Source: Rhodoferax sp.
GTDB taxonomy: Bacteria > Pseudomonadota > Gammaproteobacteria > Burkholderiales > Burkholderiaceae_C
DNA: 12,387 nt
NCBI GenBank assembly: GCA_029865675.1
Contig: JARXAU010000121.1
Coordinates: 1-12,387 of the forward strand
Direction: 5' to 3'
Part shown: piece by piece, positions 1 to 8,800 of the stretch
Numbering within the stretch: the stretch's first letter is position 1
Layout: every line of letters begins with the position of its first letter
Made by a program: the position numbers and the translations under genes
Notes under the pieces: model-generated
What the model saw: only the letters and a program-made list of their open reading frames with translations
Database searches by the model: none
What the model was told of the DNA's origin: nothing

Positions 1-1
1 C

Positions 2-3000
2 ATGTCCAACTTGCCGGTAGCGCGCTCGGTCTCGATGGCTGCGCGAGACCTGGGTCCGCTGGCCTGGCTGCTTGACGACCTGCGAAAGTCCCTGACTGCG
101 GCGTCCCAGGCGATACGGAGATTCGCAGTGGACGCAAAAGCGGCGAGTCTCGCCAACCTTACTGGTTTGGATACCGACGAATTGCGCATGGCCCTGCGTC
201 AGTTTCACCAAAGCGTGGGGGCACTGGAAATGGTCGGACAACAGCCCTTAGCCAAAGTGCTGCGGGCCTTGGAGGCTCTGACCCAAAAATTTGTCCAATG
301 GCCCGATGCCTGTACCGTTGACGCGGCCCACCAAGTGGAGCTTGCCAGCCGGGCTTTGATTCATTACCTCGAAAGCACATTGAAGCGAACTGAGGTCTCG
401 CCGGTCGCGCTATTCCCCCAACAGCGCACACTCTTGGAACTTGCGGGTGTCGACCGTATTCACCCTGCCGACCTTTGGCCACATGACTGGCATTGGGTCG
501 AGGTGTCGGTAGGTTTCCAGTGCCCTGTCTTGAGGTACGTGCCTTCGGTCCGAGAGCGCTTAGGGGACGCCTTGTTGCCCATCATCAAGTCACTTGACCG
601 CACACCGGCTGCGCAAATGGCTGAGGTGTGCGCGGGGCTTGCTGCAGGCGAAGTCACTTTGGAAGCCCGCAGTTTCTGGGCTATCGCTGCGGGCTTCTTT
701 GAGGCGATCGCCCTAGGCGCGTTGCCCGATGATGTGTACGTTAGACGTACTGCAGCGCGGGTCGTTCCACAGTATGGCCAGCTGAGCGGCGGCGTGCACA
801 AACCGTCTGACCGGGTTGGGCAAGACATGTTGTTTTATTGTGCAATGGCGCAGCCGTTTAATGATGGTGATGCCCCTTTGCTTAGCGCAGTACGCGACGC
901 ATATGGCTTGGCTGAGCATCAAAGAATGAACTATGAGGTGTCGCCCTTTGGGCGGTTTGATCCGGCGCAGTTAGCGCAGGCCAGAATTCGCTTGGGCGCC
1001 GCCACAGAAACTTGGTCGGCGTTGGTGGGTGGTGATTTGAGCTGCCTAAAAACTGTACTGGGGCAGTTTGATGCAGTGGGTGAGTCTCTCTCCAAATTGC
1101 ATTCGGAAAACTCAGCTTTGCTCGCCTCGCTGAGCGCTGCGGCGGTGTCCACGGTACGAGCTGGTGCTTCGCCCAGCCCCGCGCTTGCGATGGAGGTCGC
1201 GACCTCGATTTTGTACCTTGAGGCAGTTTACGAAGACTTGGACCTCGCCAGTGACACCATGGCGCAAAGAGGAAATCGGCTCGCCGCCCGCTTACAGCAT
1301 GTGTGTACTGGCGGCGACCCGCAGCCTATCGAACTCTGGATGGAACAGTTGTACCGCAGGGTCAGCGATAGACAAACCATGGGCACAGTCACTGTGGAGT
1401 TACGGGGCGCTTTGGCTGAGGTTGAAAAGTGTTTTGACCGTTATTTGCGCAACACTAGCGATTTGCTGGCCCTGCAGTCGGTGCCGGTTCATCTGTGGCA
1501 GATGCGTGGCGTGTTTTCGGTTCTGGGTCTCGATCAGGCGGCTTTGGCGGCTTTGCGAATTCGTGCGGTTGTGGAGCGATTATTGGCGCCAAGAACGTCG
1601 CCTGACAGCAAGTCGCAGGCCTTGTCCCAAAACGAGGTAAACAGCCTCAGCGCGCTTGGTTTCTTGATCGATATGCTGTCCTACCAGCCCGCCATGGCCA
1701 AGGACTTGTTTTTATACGACGAGCGCCAACAAGAATTCAAGCTAAAGATGCACCGTGTCGCTACCGAGGAACCGACAGGGACAAAAGGCGATGCACCGCC
1801 GTTTGAGCCCCAAGCAGCCAGCGCGCCCTTGTATTCATCTAGCCTCGCTTTGCAACAAGCGGAGCCTGCTGAAATGCGCGAACCTCCGAAGTCGGCGTTG
1901 CCTCTGGGTAGCAAGGACTCGTTATTGGAGGTGAATGAAGAGGACGAACTGCAAGAAATATTCCTGAACGAGGCCGGACTTGTGGTGCTCAGTGGCTTGG
2001 AGGCGGTCGCTACATTGGCTACCTCCCACGACAATTTTGCTGCACATGCCAATTTACGGCGAGCGTTTCACACGCTCAAGGGTAGCGCGCGCATGGTCGG
2101 AAACACTGAGTTTGGAGACGCTGCGTGGGCATTTGAGCAACTTGTGAACGTCGGCCTGACGCAGCAGGGACCCGCAGACGATCGCGCGGTACGGCTCTGT
2201 GGAGAGGCGTTGCGCGCGATGGATGCATGGATTGAGGCGTTGACCGCGGGGCAGCCAGTGCATTTTGATGCCGCTGATTTTCGCCGCGCAGCGGACAGCC
2301 TGCGGCTGGATGACCGGTACTTGCCCCTTGGAGGCCCGCAGCAGTTCAGCCCTTCCAGCGCTGCGACCGAAGCGCCGCCAAGCGTAGTCAGTGCGATGGC
2401 CGGTGAGGTGGCCAGTGAGGTGGTCTTGGCACCGTTGGGCCAGTTTGAGGCACCGCGAAGTGAGCCCCCGTTTGTGAGCGAGGCCAGTCTCTACGTAAGC
2501 ACCAAGGCCGTAGGCCTGGGTGGGCAGAGGCCTCCAGTCGTTGTAGGGAATCTCCAACTCAGTGCGGCATTTTTCGATGTTTTTTTGCAGGAGGCAATGC
2601 AATGGTCTCAGAGCCTCGCGTCAGAAATAATGCTCTGGGAGCCCCACATTGACAAATCACCGCCGACAAATGCACGTGCGTTGGCCCACGCTCTGCAAGG
2701 TGGGTCGGCAGCAGTTGGTTTCACCGCGCTTTCGGCTTTGTCTCGCGCACTTGAGCAGGCGCTTGGCCATTTGGCCCTCAGCGCGAACGCTGGCGACGCG
2801 GAGAAAAAGATGGTGTCGGACGCTGCGCAAGACATCGGGCGACTTATCGACTCTTTTGCTAACCGTAAGTTGGTCGAGGCGCATCCCTTCATTGTCGACG
2901 CGCTTCATGCACTGGTGAATCCTGATCTTTTTTCGCAGGCCAAAGGCCTCGGCGACCACCATCCTCCCGATACGGAATCGCCAACGTCAATGCAGATGCA

Positions 3001-5560
3001 CTCGGGCGGGTCTAGCGGCGATTTACGCAGCACCGAAGTTGCCGCTCTGCTTGACTGGGAAGGCGACGACCTTCTGTCAGAGGTCGTTGTTGATGCAGTT
3101 CCTGGTGTCGTGGGCCCTGAATCACCGGTTGTGCCCGTGCCAGTCACAACGACTACGCCAATGTCCATGTCAATGTCAATGCCGCAGGCAGCACCCGCAC
3201 TGCTGTTGGAGGATCAGGAGCTTGAAAGCGAGGACTTGCTTGACGCCGAGCTGCTCCCGGTTTTTCTGGAGGAGGGCCGCGAACTGATGTCCGCATTGAA
3301 TGGCGCTTTTCAGCAGTGGGTGCTGCAACCTGACCAGGTTCAATTTCGCGCCCAGTCTTTGCGCCTGTTGCACACTGTGAAGGGAAGCGCACGTTTGGCA
3401 GGTGCTTTGCGGCTGGGCGAGCAAACCCACCGTTTGGAGTCCACGCTGGAAAAACTGGGCGTGGGGCCGTGGCAAGCCCACGAAATAGAGCCGAGCCTGA
3501 TTCAGCTCTATCAGATTAACGCCATGTTTGTCGCGCTGGAGGGTTGGAGTGCAGCAAGCGACTCTGATTTTGCTCAACAGATCACAGCATCCGCATCCCC
3601 AGTGCCCCACAGTGGGCCAAGCCAAATTTTTGCTGCAGGGACCGTTGGGCAGAGCACTGACAAGCGAGGTTCACGAGCTTTAGCCCGCCAGTCTGTAAGA
3701 GTGCGCTCGCAGATTCTCGACCGCTTGATTGACCAGTCCGGCGAAGTCATGGTCAGCAGGTCTCGGGTAGACGGGCACGTCGCGCAGCTGCGCAGTGCGT
3801 TGGGCGAGTTCAGCCGCAATCTTGACCGATTGCGTCGCCAGCTGCGCGAATTGGAGCTGCAGGCAGACCTGCAAATGCAGTCGCGCGTCACCAAGGCCTA
3901 CGACGATACGCCGTCTTTTGACCCACTGGAGTTTGACCGATTTACCCGCGTTCAAGAAGTTTCTCGCATGATGGCCGAATCATTAAGCGACATCGAGACG
4001 GTGCAACGCAGCCTCCAAGGTTCGGTGGACGGCGCCCAAGAGGATTTGGTTTCACAAAGCCGGCGCGCCAAGGAGCTGCAAAACGACCTTCTGCGTATGC
4101 GACTGATTGAGTTTGAGGGCATCTCTGAGCGCCTATATGGAGTGGTTAGACAAGCCTCTAAAGATACCGGCAAGCCCGTAAGACTAGACATCGTCGGTGG
4201 CTCTATTGAGATTGACCGGGGGATGCTTGATCGGATGATGCCTGCTTTCGAGCATCTCTTGCGTAACGCCGTTGCCCACGGGATCGAGTCAGCGTCCGAC
4301 CGTATCGCCAAGGGCAAGCCTGCAACGGGTGCCATCTCTATCGCGGTGGCACAAGACGGAAGCGATGTGTCGGTTACGTTCTCAGATGACGGTGGCGGAC
4401 TGCAAGTTGAAAAGATCCGCTCCCGCGCCGTCGCCAGCAATCTTTGGGGACCCGATCAGCCACTGTCTCAAGAAGAGGCCGCTCGGCTGCTGTTTATCCC
4501 AGGGTTCTCCACGGCAGACCAGGTCACCGAACTAGCGGGTCGAGGCATTGGAATGGATGTGGTTTTGTCGGACGTGAGTGCGGTGGGTGGCCGAATTGAG
4601 TGCGCATCTCAAGCAGGAGCTGGCACAAGCTTCAAGGTCGTTTTCCCCTTGACCACGGCGGTCACCCAGGTCGTACTGCTTCGGCTTGGAACTCTCACCA
4701 TAGGGGTTCCGGCCAACGTGTTGGAAACCGTGTTGCGTTTGCCCTCCGAGGCCTTAACTCTCGCCTACTCCAAAGCCAGCATGGTTTACGCAGACCGTTT
4801 AGAAATTCCATTTTTTTGGGCCGGCGCGCTCTTGAATGCGTCAATCCGCAGCCATGAGGTGCCGGTGCGTCAGCATGCGGTAACTGTGATTCGGAGCGCC
4901 GGACAACGCGTCGCCTTGCATGTAGACGAAGTGCTGGGCAGCCGCGAGATGGTGGTGAAGAATCTCGGCCCGCAGCTGTCTGGTCTGCCGGGTCTGACAG
5001 GAATGTCAGTGATGGCCTCTGGTGCCGTGGTGCTTATTTATAACCCTGTGGCGCTGGCCAGCTTATATGGCGAGGAAGCGCGCAGCTTCCAGATGAAAAC
5101 GGTGGCGCAGGCGTCGGGAAGCGCTGGCGCTGGCGTGCCGCCTTCATGGCGTGGCGCTCTGGAAGAGTTTGCGCCTGAGCAAGCCCCCCTGGTGCTCGTG
5201 GTGGACGATTCAATCACCGTGCGCCGCGTGACCCAGCGATTGCTCAAGCGCGAGGGCTTTCGCGTGGCGCTTGCGGTGGACGGTTTGCAGGCGCTGCAAT
5301 TGCTTCAGGATGAACGTCCGGCGGTGGTCTTGTCTGACATTGAGATGCCGGGGATGGACGGATTCGACTTAACGCGCAATATTCGGCGCGATCCTGCGAC
5401 AGCCGACCTACCGATCATTGTCATTACGTCGCGTATTGCGCAAAAGCACCGCGATCATGCTTTTGCCCTGGGGGTGAACCACTACTTAGGCAAGCCGTAT
5501 TCTGAAACCGAATTGATAGTCATGATTCGTAGCTATTGCCGGACGCCTGCGATAGCCTAA
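2..5560 (+). CDS. chpA: ChpA/PilL-type hybrid chemosensory histidine kinase (multi-Hpt, CheA core, CheW, receiver)
   Basis: This is a cytoplasmic CheA-like kinase of the Pil-Chp system, which in relatives controls type IV pilus twitching and cAMP signalling. The 1852 residues contain, in order: an N-terminal FimL/Hpt-like helical region (H69 in FHQSVGALEMVG); an Hpt domain at about 646-753 with H690 (HTLKGSAR); an Hpt-like domain at about 853-947 with H896 (HALQGGSA, Lys replaced by Gln); an Hpt domain at about 1084-1185 with H1124 (HTVKGSAR); and a charged dimerisation helix region at about 1232-1370. The ATPase domain follows (N-box H1418/N1422, G1 DDGGG at 1462-1466, G2 GRGIGMD at 1513-1519), then a CheW-like domain (about 1554-1685). 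The C-terminal receiver has D1735, D1736, phospho-acceptor D1779, T1809 and K1831. All kinase and receiver key residues are present. Pro/Ala/Ser-rich linkers separate the Hpt domains. Pseudomonas ChpA is longer, with more phosphotransfer domains. The start is taken at the first ATG, one base into the window; an upstream start cannot be excluded, but DLGPLAW near the N-terminus fits a complete protein. Confidence 0.93.
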   Translation: MSNLPVARSVSMAARDLGPLAWLLDDLRKSLTAASQAIRRFAVDAKAASLANLTGLDTDELRMALRQFHQSVGALEMVGQQPLAKVLRALEALTQKFVQWPDACTVDAAHQVELASRALIHYLESTLKRTEVSPVALFPQQRTLLELAGVDRIHPADLWPHDWHWVEVSVGFQCPVLRYVPSVRERLGDALLPIIKSLDRTPAAQMAEVCAGLAAGEVTLEARSFWAIAAGFFEAIALGALPDDVYVRRTAARVVPQYGQLSGGVHKPSDRVGQDMLFYCAMAQPFNDGDAPLLSAVRDAYGLAEHQRMNYEVSPFGRFDPAQLAQARIRLGAATETWSALVGGDLSCLKTVLGQFDAVGESLSKLHSENSALLASLSAAAVSTVRAGASPSPALAMEVATSILYLEAVYEDLDLASDTMAQRGNRLAARLQHVCTGGDPQPIELWMEQLYRRVSDRQTMGTVTVELRGALAEVEKCFDRYLRNTSDLLALQSVPVHLWQMRGVFSVLGLDQAALAALRIRAVVERLLAPRTSPDSKSQALSQNEVNSLSALGFLIDMLSYQPAMAKDLFLYDERQQEFKLKMHRVATEEPTGTKGDAPPFEPQAASAPLYSSSLALQQAEPAEMREPPKSALPLGSKDSLLEVNEEDELQEIFLNEAGLVVLSGLEAVATLATSHDNFAAHANLRRAFHTLKGSARMVGNTEFGDAAWAFEQLVNVGLTQQGPADDRAVRLCGEALRAMDAWIEALTAGQPVHFDAADFRRAADSLRLDDRYLPLGGPQQFSPSSAATEAPPSVVSAMAGEVASEVVLAPLGQFEAPRSEPPFVSEASLYVSTKAVGLGGQRPPVVVGNLQLSAAFFDVFLQEAMQWSQSLASEIMLWEPHIDKSPPTNARALAHALQGGSAAVGFTALSALSRALEQALGHLALSANAGDAEKKMVSDAAQDIGRLIDSFANRKLVEAHPFIVDALHALVNPDLFSQAKGLGDHHPPDTESPTSMQMHSGGSSGDLRSTEVAALLDWEGDDLLSEVVVDAVPGVVGPESPVVPVPVTTTTPMSMSMSMPQAAPALLLEDQELESEDLLDAELLPVFLEEGRELMSALNGAFQQWVLQPDQVQFRAQSLRLLHTVKGSARLAGALRLGEQTHRLESTLEKLGVGPWQAHEIEPSLIQLYQINAMFVALEGWSAASDSDFAQQITASASPVPHSGPSQIFAAGTVGQSTDKRGSRALARQSVRVRSQILDRLIDQSGEVMVSRSRVDGHVAQLRSALGEFSRNLDRLRRQLRELELQADLQMQSRVTKAYDDTPSFDPLEFDRFTRVQEVSRMMAESLSDIETVQRSLQGSVDGAQEDLVSQSRRAKELQNDLLRMRLIEFEGISERLYGVVRQASKDTGKPVRLDIVGGSIEIDRGMLDRMMPAFEHLLRNAVAHGIESASDRIAKGKPATGAISIAVAQDGSDVSVTFSDDGGGLQVEKIRSRAVASNLWGPDQPLSQEEAARLLFIPGFSTADQVTELAGRGIGMDVVLSDVSAVGGRIECASQAGAGTSFKVVFPLTTAVTQVVLLRLGTLTIGVPANVLETVLRLPSEALTLAYSKASMVYADRLEIPFFWAGALLNASIRSHEVPVRQHAVTVIRSAGQRVALHVDEVLGSREMVVKNLGPQLSGLPGLTGMSVMASGAVVLIYNPVALASLYGEEARSFQMKTVAQASGSAGAGVPPSWRGALEEFAPEQAPLVLVVDDSITVRRVTQRLLKREGFRVALAVDGLQALQLLQDERPAVVLSDIEMPGMDGFDLTRNIRRDPATADLPIIVITSRIAQKHRDHAFALGVNHYLGKPYSETELIVMIRSYCRTPAIA
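3161..3181 (+). repeat. In-frame hexanucleotide repeat in the chpA linker
   Basis: Three tandem copies of ATGTC(C/A) followed by ATG encode Met-Ser-Met-Ser-Met-Ser-Met at residues 1054-1060, in the low-complexity linker between the second Hpt-like domain and the third Hpt domain. The unit is 6 bp, so slippage would change linker length without shifting frame. Confidence 0.75.
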
Positions 5561-5570
5561 TTGGCCTTTT

Positions 5571-5575
5571 AGGAG
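5571..5575 (+). promoter_or_regulatory. Ribosome binding site of the solute-binding protein gene
   Basis: AGGAG lies 6 bases before the ATG at 5582 and 9 before a second ATG at 5585. It favours one of these ATGs over the in-frame TTG at 5579. It sits in the 21-base gap after the kinase stop codon, so the gene can be translated from the same transcript. Confidence 0.7.
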
Positions 5576-5581
5576 AAGTTG

Positions 5582-6334
5582 ATGATGCGCCGCCTGCTTT
5601 TAGGACTTCTTTGTGCAGTGACCGCTACCGGCAGTTTTGCGCAGTCTGAGCCGAAGTTGATTCGCTTGGCTACTTTAGAGTGGCCGCCTTTTACGGGATT
5701 GCTCTTACCCAAGGAGGGCGTTTCGACCTACATTGCGACGACAGTGGCCAAAGCCGCAGGTTTTCGTCTTTTGTCCGCCTCCTTCGAGTGGACCAAGGCG
5801 GTTGAAAATGGCGAAAAAAGCGCTTCGTTTGATGGATATTTCCCAGAGTACTACAGCAAGGAGCGCGAGGCGGCGTGCCACCTGTCTCAGTCCCTTGGCT
5901 CGAGCGTTCTGGGGATTGCGACCTTAAAGCGAAACCCCATCAAATGGGCCAACGTTTCTGACCTTCAGGCCTATCGCCTAGGCGTTGTAGAGGGCTATCT
6001 CAATGGCGATGCCTTGGACACGGCGATCAAAGAAAAACGCCAGCCGGTTGAGCCTGGCCCCAGTGACGGGGCCAATATTGCAAAACTGCGGGCAGGTCAA
6101 ATTCGTGCCATCGTGGTTGACAAAAACGTACTTGACTACACGCTTTACAAGCTCAAGGACAACAATACGGTCAGTTTTAATCCACGTCCGCTTGCCCGCT
6201 TGACTTTGCATATTTGTTTCAAGCGTACGTCCACTGGACTGGCAATGCGCGATGCGTTCGATGCCGCACTTGCCAAAACAGATTTGGTCAAGCTGGAAAC
6301 AGACTACTTCCAGCAAATGTTTTCACAGCAATGA
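5582..6334 (+). CDS. Periplasmic solute-binding protein, SBP_bac_3 (amino-acid-binding type) family, orphan
   Basis: The product is 250 residues, a normal length for an extracellular solute-binding protein of the polar amino acid ABC transporter type. The N-terminus is a classic signal peptide: MMRR, a Leu-rich core, then a probable signal peptidase I site after SFA at residue 20. Cys11 lacks a lipobox, so it is unlikely to be a lipoprotein. The mature protein begins with the family-typical strand IRLATLEWPPFTG (residues 27-39). It also has DGYFPEYYSKER (84-95) and a hinge-return segment YRLGVVEGY (131-139). The mature chain has two cysteines, C99 and C212. No permease or ATPase gene is adjacent, so uptake would need a distant partner, or the protein may act as a periplasmic sensor. 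It lies 21 bp behind the chemosensory kinase on the same strand and is probably co-transcribed with it. The ligand is unknown. The family call is firm, the role is not. Confidence 0.85.
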   Translation: MMRRLLLGLLCAVTATGSFAQSEPKLIRLATLEWPPFTGLLLPKEGVSTYIATTVAKAAGFRLLSASFEWTKAVENGEKSASFDGYFPEYYSKEREAACHLSQSLGSSVLGIATLKRNPIKWANVSDLQAYRLGVVEGYLNGDALDTAIKEKRQPVEPGPSDGANIAKLRAGQIRAIVVDKNVLDYTLYKLKDNNTVSFNPRPLARLTLHICFKRTSTGLAMRDAFDAALAKTDLVKLETDYFQQMFSQQ

Positions 6335-6372
6335 AACACCCGTCCTGTTGCCCGTTTTCGTTACGAGTTTCT

Positions 6373-8694
6373 TCACAAGGTTTTGAGCGCGGCGCGTAAG
6401 TCTTGCGCTGAAAGTATCTCGGAGAAAATGACAGGCGAGCGCCCCGCCCGGTAAAGCACGTACACCGGCACCCCATTGCGACCTAATTCCGCCAGTGCTT
6501 GGGTGATGGACGGGTCTCGCTGGGTCCAGTCGGCGCGCAGCAGGGTGACCCCTTTGTCGGCGAAGTCCCGCAGAACCGCCGGGTCGGAGAGAGTGGTCTG
6601 TTTGTTGTACTGGCAGGTAATGCACCATGCCGCCGTGAAATCAACGAACACGGGTCTGCTGCTGGCCAATTCCGCGCCTGCGCGCTGGGCGCTCCATGGC
6701 TCCCACTGACCTAAGGCCGTGCGCGAAGGCGCGAGATCAGCACCGCTTTGTGCAAGCGAGGTGCCCTGGGTTTGCAACACATAGGGCCCTAAGGTGCGGA
6801 AAAGCGCCAAAGACACCAGCAATGCCACCCCCCCGAAAAGCCAGCGGCTGCGCCCGGTCAGGCTGAGCGACCAGACTGTCAGCGCCACCGCCCACAGCAG
6901 CGCGCCCATCGAAAACGCGGCGTTCAGGCCACCCATGTGTCCCAGTACCCATAGCAGCCAGAGCACCGTCGCGCCCATCGGAAACGCCAGAAAGTGGCGC
7001 AGGTGCACCATCCAGGCACCAGGACGGGGAAGCCAGGCGGCTGCTTGCGGAAGGCTACTGGCCAACGCAAATGGAAGTGCCAACCCTAAGCCCAACGCAA
7101 CAAAAATCCCCATGGCTTGCCACGCGGGCAGTGTGAGCGCCAATCCCAAGGAAGCGCCCATGAAGGGCGCGGTACACGGAGACGCCACCGCTACTGCCAG
7201 CACGCCGGATAACGCGGCGTCCGCCGCCGGGTGCCGAAGCTGCAGTCCGGCAAGCGAATTCGGGACCAGGGCCCCCCACTCCAGCAGCCCCCCTAGATTC
7301 AGGGCAATGAGCGTAAACAGCAGCGCCAAAGCGGCTATGACAGCAGGCGACTGCAGCTGAAAGCCCCACCCCAATTGCTCACCGCCGGCGCGCAGGGCCA
7401 ACAATCCTGCCCCAAGCGCAGCCATGGATAGCACCACGCCCGCGGTGTATGCCAGTCCAATGACGCCCCGGGCCAGCCGCTGACTCTCCTTCTGGGATGC
7501 AAAGCCCAGCACCTTGATGGCCAGCACGGGAAACACACAGGGCATCAGATTTAGAATCAGTCCACCTACAAACGCCGCAGCCAAGGCCCACCAAAGGTCG
7601 GAACCCGATGGGCTCGAAAATTCGCCCGCCAACACTGCCTGCTTTTCCTCTACGAGGCGATCGTTAACTCCGCTGCCTGACAGCGGTGATGCGCTGGCGA
7701 TGGGCCAGGCACCTTTGATCTCGGCCACGCCCTCTAAACCCACGTTCCCCAGCGAGAGCAGCAGTCCAATATCTGCCGGGCTCACTGCGCGCTGCGGCGA
7801 AAGGGGAAGGACCGCGCTCCACACAAGACCATTCCATTGCTGAGTGCCCACCTTTGGCTTCGCGCCCACGGTTCCGGAAACGCGCGATTCGCGAATGACA
7901 GCGTCCGCCTCGTCTGGGCTAGCGGATGCCGCAAAAACGGTCGGCGTTTTCGGAAACACATTGATGGACTTGCCTACCCACTGCGTGGGAAGGCCCTCGG
8001 CACGTACCAGCAGACTTTCACCGTCAAACTCGGCGCGCACTTGGCCTCGCAGTGGCTGGGCACGTGCGGCGTGTGCTGCCTCAAACAAGCCCCCATGCAG
8101 CGATGTGGTGGCTTGTAATGGCAGGCGCAAAGAGAATTCCCCTTCTTGAGGGATGCACTCCTTCTGGCACACCAACCAAGAGGCGCTAAGGCGGATGGTG
8201 ACGTCCTGATCACCGGGCGCTGGTTGAAAATCGGCACCCATCAAGGCTGTGACCGGTAGCAAGACCGTGCCTTCGTAGCCAAAATTCGACAAATTACCCA
8301 CTGCGATCTTTTGGGGCGTGGGCCATTGCAGCGGTCCGGCTGCCATACCGGCGGGCAAACTCCAACGCAGCTCTGTGGGCAGGCCCGAGTCACCGGGGTT
8401 TTCCCAATAGGTGTGCCAGCCCGGTTGGTGTTTTAGCAAAAGGCCCAGCATGAGCTTGCGGCCCTTTTTAACGCCCTCTGGCGCATAGGTAACCAGCTCA
8501 GCACGAATTTCGGGGTTTTGTACGACTGCCCCGATCCCGCTTTGCGCGTGCAACTCCAGCTTGGGCTGTGCTGACCAGGCGACGCCATGCGCGCTGGTCA
8601 AGACCATTGCAGCCAAAAGCCAGGTCGTTTGGCAGTGGCGCAAAGTTTGCCAAAACGAAGAAAAAAAGGCGGTAAGTGCAAGGCGCAAGAGCAT
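6373..8694 (-). CDS. dsbD: Protein-disulfide reductase, DsbD family (ScsB-like N-terminal domain)
   Basis: This inner-membrane electron conduit carries reducing power from cytoplasmic thioredoxin to periplasmic disulfide isomerases and related proteins. Numbering here is from the upstream TTG at 8706 (777 residues). A signal-like hydrophobic stretch lies at 28-46. A periplasmic immunoglobulin-like domain follows, with HTYWENPGDSGLPT (98-111) and the CxxxC pair C180/C184 (CQKEC), a layout I associate with ScsB-type DsbD proteins. The polytopic membrane domain (about 370-640) carries the two redox cysteines C390 (LMPCVFP) and C511 (ASPCTAPFMG). The C-terminal thioredoxin domain has AAWCITC (C695/C698). 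All six catalytic cysteines are present. I prefer the ATG at 8694 (773 residues) over the TTG at 8706; neither has a clear Shine-Dalgarno. The gene is convergent with the solute-binding gene (38-bp gap, no convincing terminator) and divergent from the radical SAM gene. No scsA, scsC or scsD neighbours are seen. Confidence 0.93.
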   Translation of the reverse strand: MLLRLALTAFFSSFWQTLRHCQTTWLLAAMVLTSAHGVAWSAQPKLELHAQSGIGAVVQNPEIRAELVTYAPEGVKKGRKLMLGLLLKHQPGWHTYWENPGDSGLPTELRWSLPAGMAAGPLQWPTPQKIAVGNLSNFGYEGTVLLPVTALMGADFQPAPGDQDVTIRLSASWLVCQKECIPQEGEFSLRLPLQATTSLHGGLFEAAHAARAQPLRGQVRAEFDGESLLVRAEGLPTQWVGKSINVFPKTPTVFAASASPDEADAVIRESRVSGTVGAKPKVGTQQWNGLVWSAVLPLSPQRAVSPADIGLLLSLGNVGLEGVAEIKGAWPIASASPLSGSGVNDRLVEEKQAVLAGEFSSPSGSDLWWALAAAFVGGLILNLMPCVFPVLAIKVLGFASQKESQRLARGVIGLAYTAGVVLSMAALGAGLLALRAGGEQLGWGFQLQSPAVIAALALLFTLIALNLGGLLEWGALVPNSLAGLQLRHPAADAALSGVLAVAVASPCTAPFMGASLGLALTLPAWQAMGIFVALGLGLALPFALASSLPQAAAWLPRPGAWMVHLRHFLAFPMGATVLWLLWVLGHMGGLNAAFSMGALLWAVALTVWSLSLTGRSRWLFGGVALLVSLALFRTLGPYVLQTQGTSLAQSGADLAPSRTALGQWEPWSAQRAGAELASSRPVFVDFTAAWCITCQYNKQTTLSDPAVLRDFADKGVTLLRADWTQRDPSITQALAELGRNGVPVYVLYRAGRSPVIFSEILSAQDLRAALKTL

Positions 8695-8800
8695 GGTGTC
8701 GGTCAATCAAAAGCCCGGCGCGCAGGCACCGGGAGGTTCCAATTCTCGCAGCTTGCGCCTGAGTGATTCCAACTCTGCCGACGCTGTTGATAATAGGGTC

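Noticed and set aside
2054..2602. 182-codon minus-strand frame inside the kinase gene
   Set aside because: It lies opposite well-supported Hpt and linker coding sequence and shows no recognisable motif.
6335..6372. Possible bidirectional terminator between the solute-binding and dsbD genes
   Set aside because: Only a 4-bp TCGT/ACGA stem is visible, with a broken T-run; too weak to call.
6794..7360. 188-codon plus-strand frame inside dsbD
   Set aside because: It is the antisense shadow of a GC-rich membrane-protein gene; its composition is Ser/Ala/Pro-rich with no domain, while the opposite strand has all six DsbD cysteines.
8561..8800. 80-codon N-terminal extension of the radical SAM frame
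   Set aside because: It overlaps the 5' end of dsbD on the other strand, its residues have no family resemblance, and the normal family start is the ATG at 8801.
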